Assembly: GCF_029603165.1 (NCBI RefSeq)
Contig: NZ_JAQSVC010000005.1
Location: forward strand, 124,001-188,000
DNA from: Galbibacter pacificus
GTDB lineage: Bacteria; Bacteroidota; Bacteroidia; Flavobacteriales; Flavobacteriaceae
Length of the DNA stretch: 64,000 bases
Direction of reading: 5' to 3'
The notes beneath the pieces were generated by a model. The model saw only the letters and a program-made list of their open reading frames with translations, made no database searches and was not told where the DNA came from. The translations under genes were made by a program, and so were the position numbers. Numbering within the stretch: the first letter of the stretch is position 1; each line of letters opens with the position of its first letter. Shown here one piece after another: positions 61,854 to 64,000 of the stretch.

Positions 61854-62969
61854 TTATTCTATAATTAGTTTACCATTGTTTTCTTTTAAATAGCTCTCTA
61901 TAGATTCTTTGCTTTCAGGCACATAAGCTCTTAGAAGTGCAGTAAAAGGGGCAGGGGTGTTTACGTTATTCTTTTTATCTGGCGAATTAAAATATATGGT
62001 ATAAGTACCATCTGTATTGGGCGTGGCTGTTGTGTTGGAAATTGCAGCCTCATCTTTACCCAGCCAACCGTCTGTTGTATAGGTGGTAATTGACCAGAAC
62101 CCGCCTCTTTTTAAATCTATTTTTGGGGGCATAAAAGTAATGCTGGAGGGCACAGGTTTTCCATTTTCCATTTTAGATTTGTTAACCAGATCTAAATATC
62201 CAGCATCTTCAAGTGGTAAGCCTCCCCATCCATATGCCGTTGCATACAAATGTCCTTGCGGATCAGTATTAAATGGAGTCCCCATAATGTTTGATGTATT
62301 TTTTAAAAGACCTTTTTTGAGGTCTTCCAATAGAGCCAACCTTATTTCTTCAGTTTGTTTTAAGGGAACCACAATTTCAGGAGTTTGGTATGGATTGGCC
62401 GATTTGGCATCTATTATGGCCTGTCTTTGTCTTTCATGAACTTCTTCCAGCCCCGCTTTGTCGTTTGTTTTTTTACGGGTTCTCATATTCAAATATACAT
62501 GGGTGCCATAGGTAAGGTTATCTGGTGTAACGGTAAAGCTTTTACCCGGATATAATGTCTTTACAGTATAATTTTGCATGTCTAGAATCTGGATAACATG
62601 ATATGTGTCTCCTTTTGGAACCGAAATAGTGGCGCCCTTGCTAACATCTACAACAGCACTTGAGTAAATAACATCTTGATTTTCACGTATTACCTGTTGC
62701 GTTTTTACATAGCTTACATCTGGTTTATGAGACCATTGGTTAACAGTTACTTTTTCTAGGCTTCTTAAAAAATTAAAATCTCCTTCGGAAACTTTGTAAA
62801 CATAATCTGCGGTATTAAAATCGGCTGGTGTATGTTGACCACTTTTTAAATGAGTTTCCACGTTTTTTACTGTATTATGTGTTGTTTGGCATTGTGCATC
62901 TAGGTAAAAGGTCATGATTGTTAAAGTAGTGATACCAAAAAGAGATAACGGTGAAAATTTTGTTTTCAT
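61854..62969 (-). CDS. Exported DUF1254/DUF1214 domain protein
   Basis: 371 residues with an N-terminal signal (LSLFGITTLTIMTFYLDAQCQ). The DUF1254 part (about 45-160: WSHKPDVSYVKTQQVIRENQDVIYSSAVVDVSKGATISVPKG) and the DUF1214 part (about 235-365: HLYATAYGWGGLPLEDAGYLDL, KRGGFWSITTYTTDGWLG, TIYFNSPDKKN, FTALLRAYVPE) are both visible. Bacterial proteins with this pair are widespread, exported and uncharacterised. It stands alone, 548 bases from the next gene, in a region with a large palindrome. Confidence 0.8.
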   Translation of the reverse strand: MKTKFSPLSLFGITTLTIMTFYLDAQCQTTHNTVKNVETHLKSGQHTPADFNTADYVYKVSEGDFNFLRSLEKVTVNQWSHKPDVSYVKTQQVIRENQDVIYSSAVVDVSKGATISVPKGDTYHVIQILDMQNYTVKTLYPGKSFTVTPDNLTYGTHVYLNMRTRKKTNDKAGLEEVHERQRQAIIDAKSANPYQTPEIVVPLKQTEEIRLALLEDLKKGLLKNTSNIMGTPFNTDPQGHLYATAYGWGGLPLEDAGYLDLVNKSKMENGKPVPSSITFMPPKIDLKRGGFWSITTYTTDGWLGKDEAAISNTTATPNTDGTYTIYFNSPDKKNNVNTPAPFTALLRAYVPESKESIESYLKENNGKLIIE

Positions 62970-63517
62970 GATTGATGCTATTTTTTTGATGGTTGGTTTT
63001 TAATGGTCGTTATTAATGTTATAATTTAAGCATTATTTGTACGACTTTTCAATAAAAATAATGAATTTACATGAAGTTTAAGTAATTATCACACAAAAAC
63101 TTAGCATGTGAGAGCATATTTGCCTATGCCGTTGGTTGATTAATTGTTTTAATTTATAAGTTTCTTCATTTAAGTCCTGTTTATGTAACTTTTTTTGGCC
63201 AAACCTTAAAAAGAGGAAAAATAACTACATATTCTATAGCAAAATAGAATGCCAGGATTTAAACGGGTGTGAAATGCCAGTAGTAAGGAATATTACACTT
63301 TAAATTTTCATATTAAAAAAACAAACAGTTTTTCCTTTTGATGAAAAATAAATGAAAATTATCATCAAAATAGAAAAAAACCACCACCAATACACCAATA
63401 TTGGTGTATTGGACTACATTAATTTTGATGTATTTAACATTTTTTCTACAAAAAAATTAGTTTATCCCACGCTTCTTAATTACTTTTTGCACATAGAAAT
63501 TTAAAATGTAATGATTT
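62970..63517. other. 548-base intergenic region with a 26-base palindrome
   Basis: AT-rich, with no gene seen on either strand. The notable structure is the perfect palindrome at 63387-63412. Promoters for the DUF1254 gene (leftward) and the interrupted gene at 63518 (rightward) should lie here, but no exact TAnnTTTG box close to either start was identified. Confidence 0.5.
63387..63412. promoter_or_regulatory. Perfect 26-base palindrome, candidate operator
   Basis: CCAATACACCAAT is followed directly by its exact reverse complement ATTGGTGTATTGG, with no spacer. It lies 106 bases before the start of the interrupted gene at 63518. The absence of a following T run argues against a terminator. 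A dimeric regulator site is possible; the protein is unknown. Confidence 0.5.
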
Positions 63518-64000
63518 ATGAAGTCAAAAGTAGAAACGGGACACGCCCGTAATGTAGAAAATTTTAAAAAATTAATTCAAACAGTAAAGCCATTTTCGCT
63601 TTACAACCCTTCCATGAAAGAAATTTCCCTAGAGAGCCTGGAAGAAATGTACAAGTCGGCACATTATGTGGTGATGGATGTAGAACGGAAGCGAAAGGAA
63701 AACAGTATTGCCATCCATAAACGGCAGCAGGAGTACAAGAGGCTCAAGCCCTTGGCCACGCGCCTTTATAATATGGCAGCTATTTTAAACCTTAACGAAG
63801 GCGACATGGAACAAATTAAGTCGTTGCGCAACGTTATCCAGGGAAGCCCCCAGACCAAGCGGAAGATATCGGCCATGGAGAGACAGTCCGTTAGGGCATA
63901 TTCTACCTCCCGGCAATCGTTTACCCAATTGGCGTAAAACTTTTCGGGCTTTGTACAAATTTTTTCCCTGGTGCCCAATTACAAGCCCAATACAGAAGAC
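63518..64000 (+). pseudogene. Bacteroidota-specific conserved gene interrupted by an in-frame TAA (continues past the window)
   Basis: The first 139 codons (MKSKVETGHARNVENFKKLI, ISLESLEEMYKSAHYVVMD, KRKENSIAIHKRQQEYKRLKPLATRLYNMAAIL, RKISAMERQSVRAYSTSRQ) match a helical Bacteroidota family of unknown function that is normally over 200 residues. A TAA at 63935-63937 stops it, but the same frame continues with NFSGFVQIFSLVPNYKPNTED up to the window end. That looks like the family's next segment (a short helix, then P-x-Y-x-PN-x-x-E). So one sense codon has become TAA, and the downstream part remains intact. It is a young nonsense mutation, a read-through site, or a sequencing error. Confidence 0.75.

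Overview
The window is a chromosomal segment of a Bacteroidota member, most likely a (probably marine) member of the Flavobacteriaceae. The evidence is type IX secretion (T9SS) signals (a type A sorting tail on a tyrosinase, a gliding-motility-type tail on a large repeat protein, a PorP/SprF protein and an OmpA-PD40 protein), lineage-typical families (START-like, DUF4290, DUF493, DUF4097/GIN-domain proteins), TAnnTTTG promoter boxes, few Shine-Dalgarno sequences, several TTG starts and low GC. No phage, insertion sequence, CRISPR array or rRNA was seen. The gene content is mostly housekeeping with a few accessory islands.

Layout. 1-2425: a Nudix-type regulator (cut by the window edge) faces galK-galT, with a perfect inverted repeat over the galK promoter. 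2492-4176: a small secreted protein and trxB with a clear terminator. 4248-7213: a minus-strand operon of ECF sigma factor, membrane anti-sigma-like protein and two exported beta-helical proteins. 7214-7847: non-coding DNA with dispersed repeats. 7848-17817: an accessory island with polysaccharide-type genes (ATP-grasp, sugar transferase, CapK-like adenylase) flanking a secreted FnIII repeat protein, a T9SS tyrosinase, a small exported protein, a heavy-metal-binding HMA protein and a TonB receptor. 17879-22144: an oxidative pentose phosphate operon (rpiB-gnd-zwf-pgl). 22396-23889: a decayed VOC gene, then SRPBCC, VOC and OsmC genes. 23893-30629: a formylglycine-generating-enzyme homologue and an RND efflux system. 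30958-33195: a small membrane exporter, a GT39 glycosyltransferase and tRNA-Met.

33402-45964 is housekeeping: START-like protein, class IV aminotransferase, YqgE, HU, fmt, recQ, an ATPase, DUF493, DUF4290, murA, a SnoaL-like protein, then pyrR-pyrB-STAS-like-rnz-pdxH. 46062-52097: a CAP-domain lipoprotein and a T9SS cargo/SprF/OmpA locus. 52398-56494: sixA-ppk1-ppx (phosphohistidine and polyphosphate metabolism) and miaE. 56713-59795: a solitary eboE, an RluA-type pseudouridine synthase, a frameshifted four-helix-bundle remnant and panB. 60068-64000: small accessory proteins (NTF2-like, DUF2200, DUF1801, DUF1254), a 26-bp perfect palindrome, and a Bacteroidota-specific gene interrupted by an in-frame stop.

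The most interesting group is 9919-16182. A predicted outer-surface copper oxidase (tyrosinase with all six copper-ligand histidines) sits beside a periplasmic copper-binding-type HMA protein and a TonB receptor with a Cys-Cys plug motif, and all of it is enclosed by polysaccharide genes. This could be a copper-supplied surface-crosslinking or pigment module, but that is an inference from gene order. Other items worth checking are the Nudix regulator/operator pair at the gal genes, a MurA with Asp in place of the fosfomycin-target Cys, the orphan eboE, three gene remnants and a promoter nested in a terminator.
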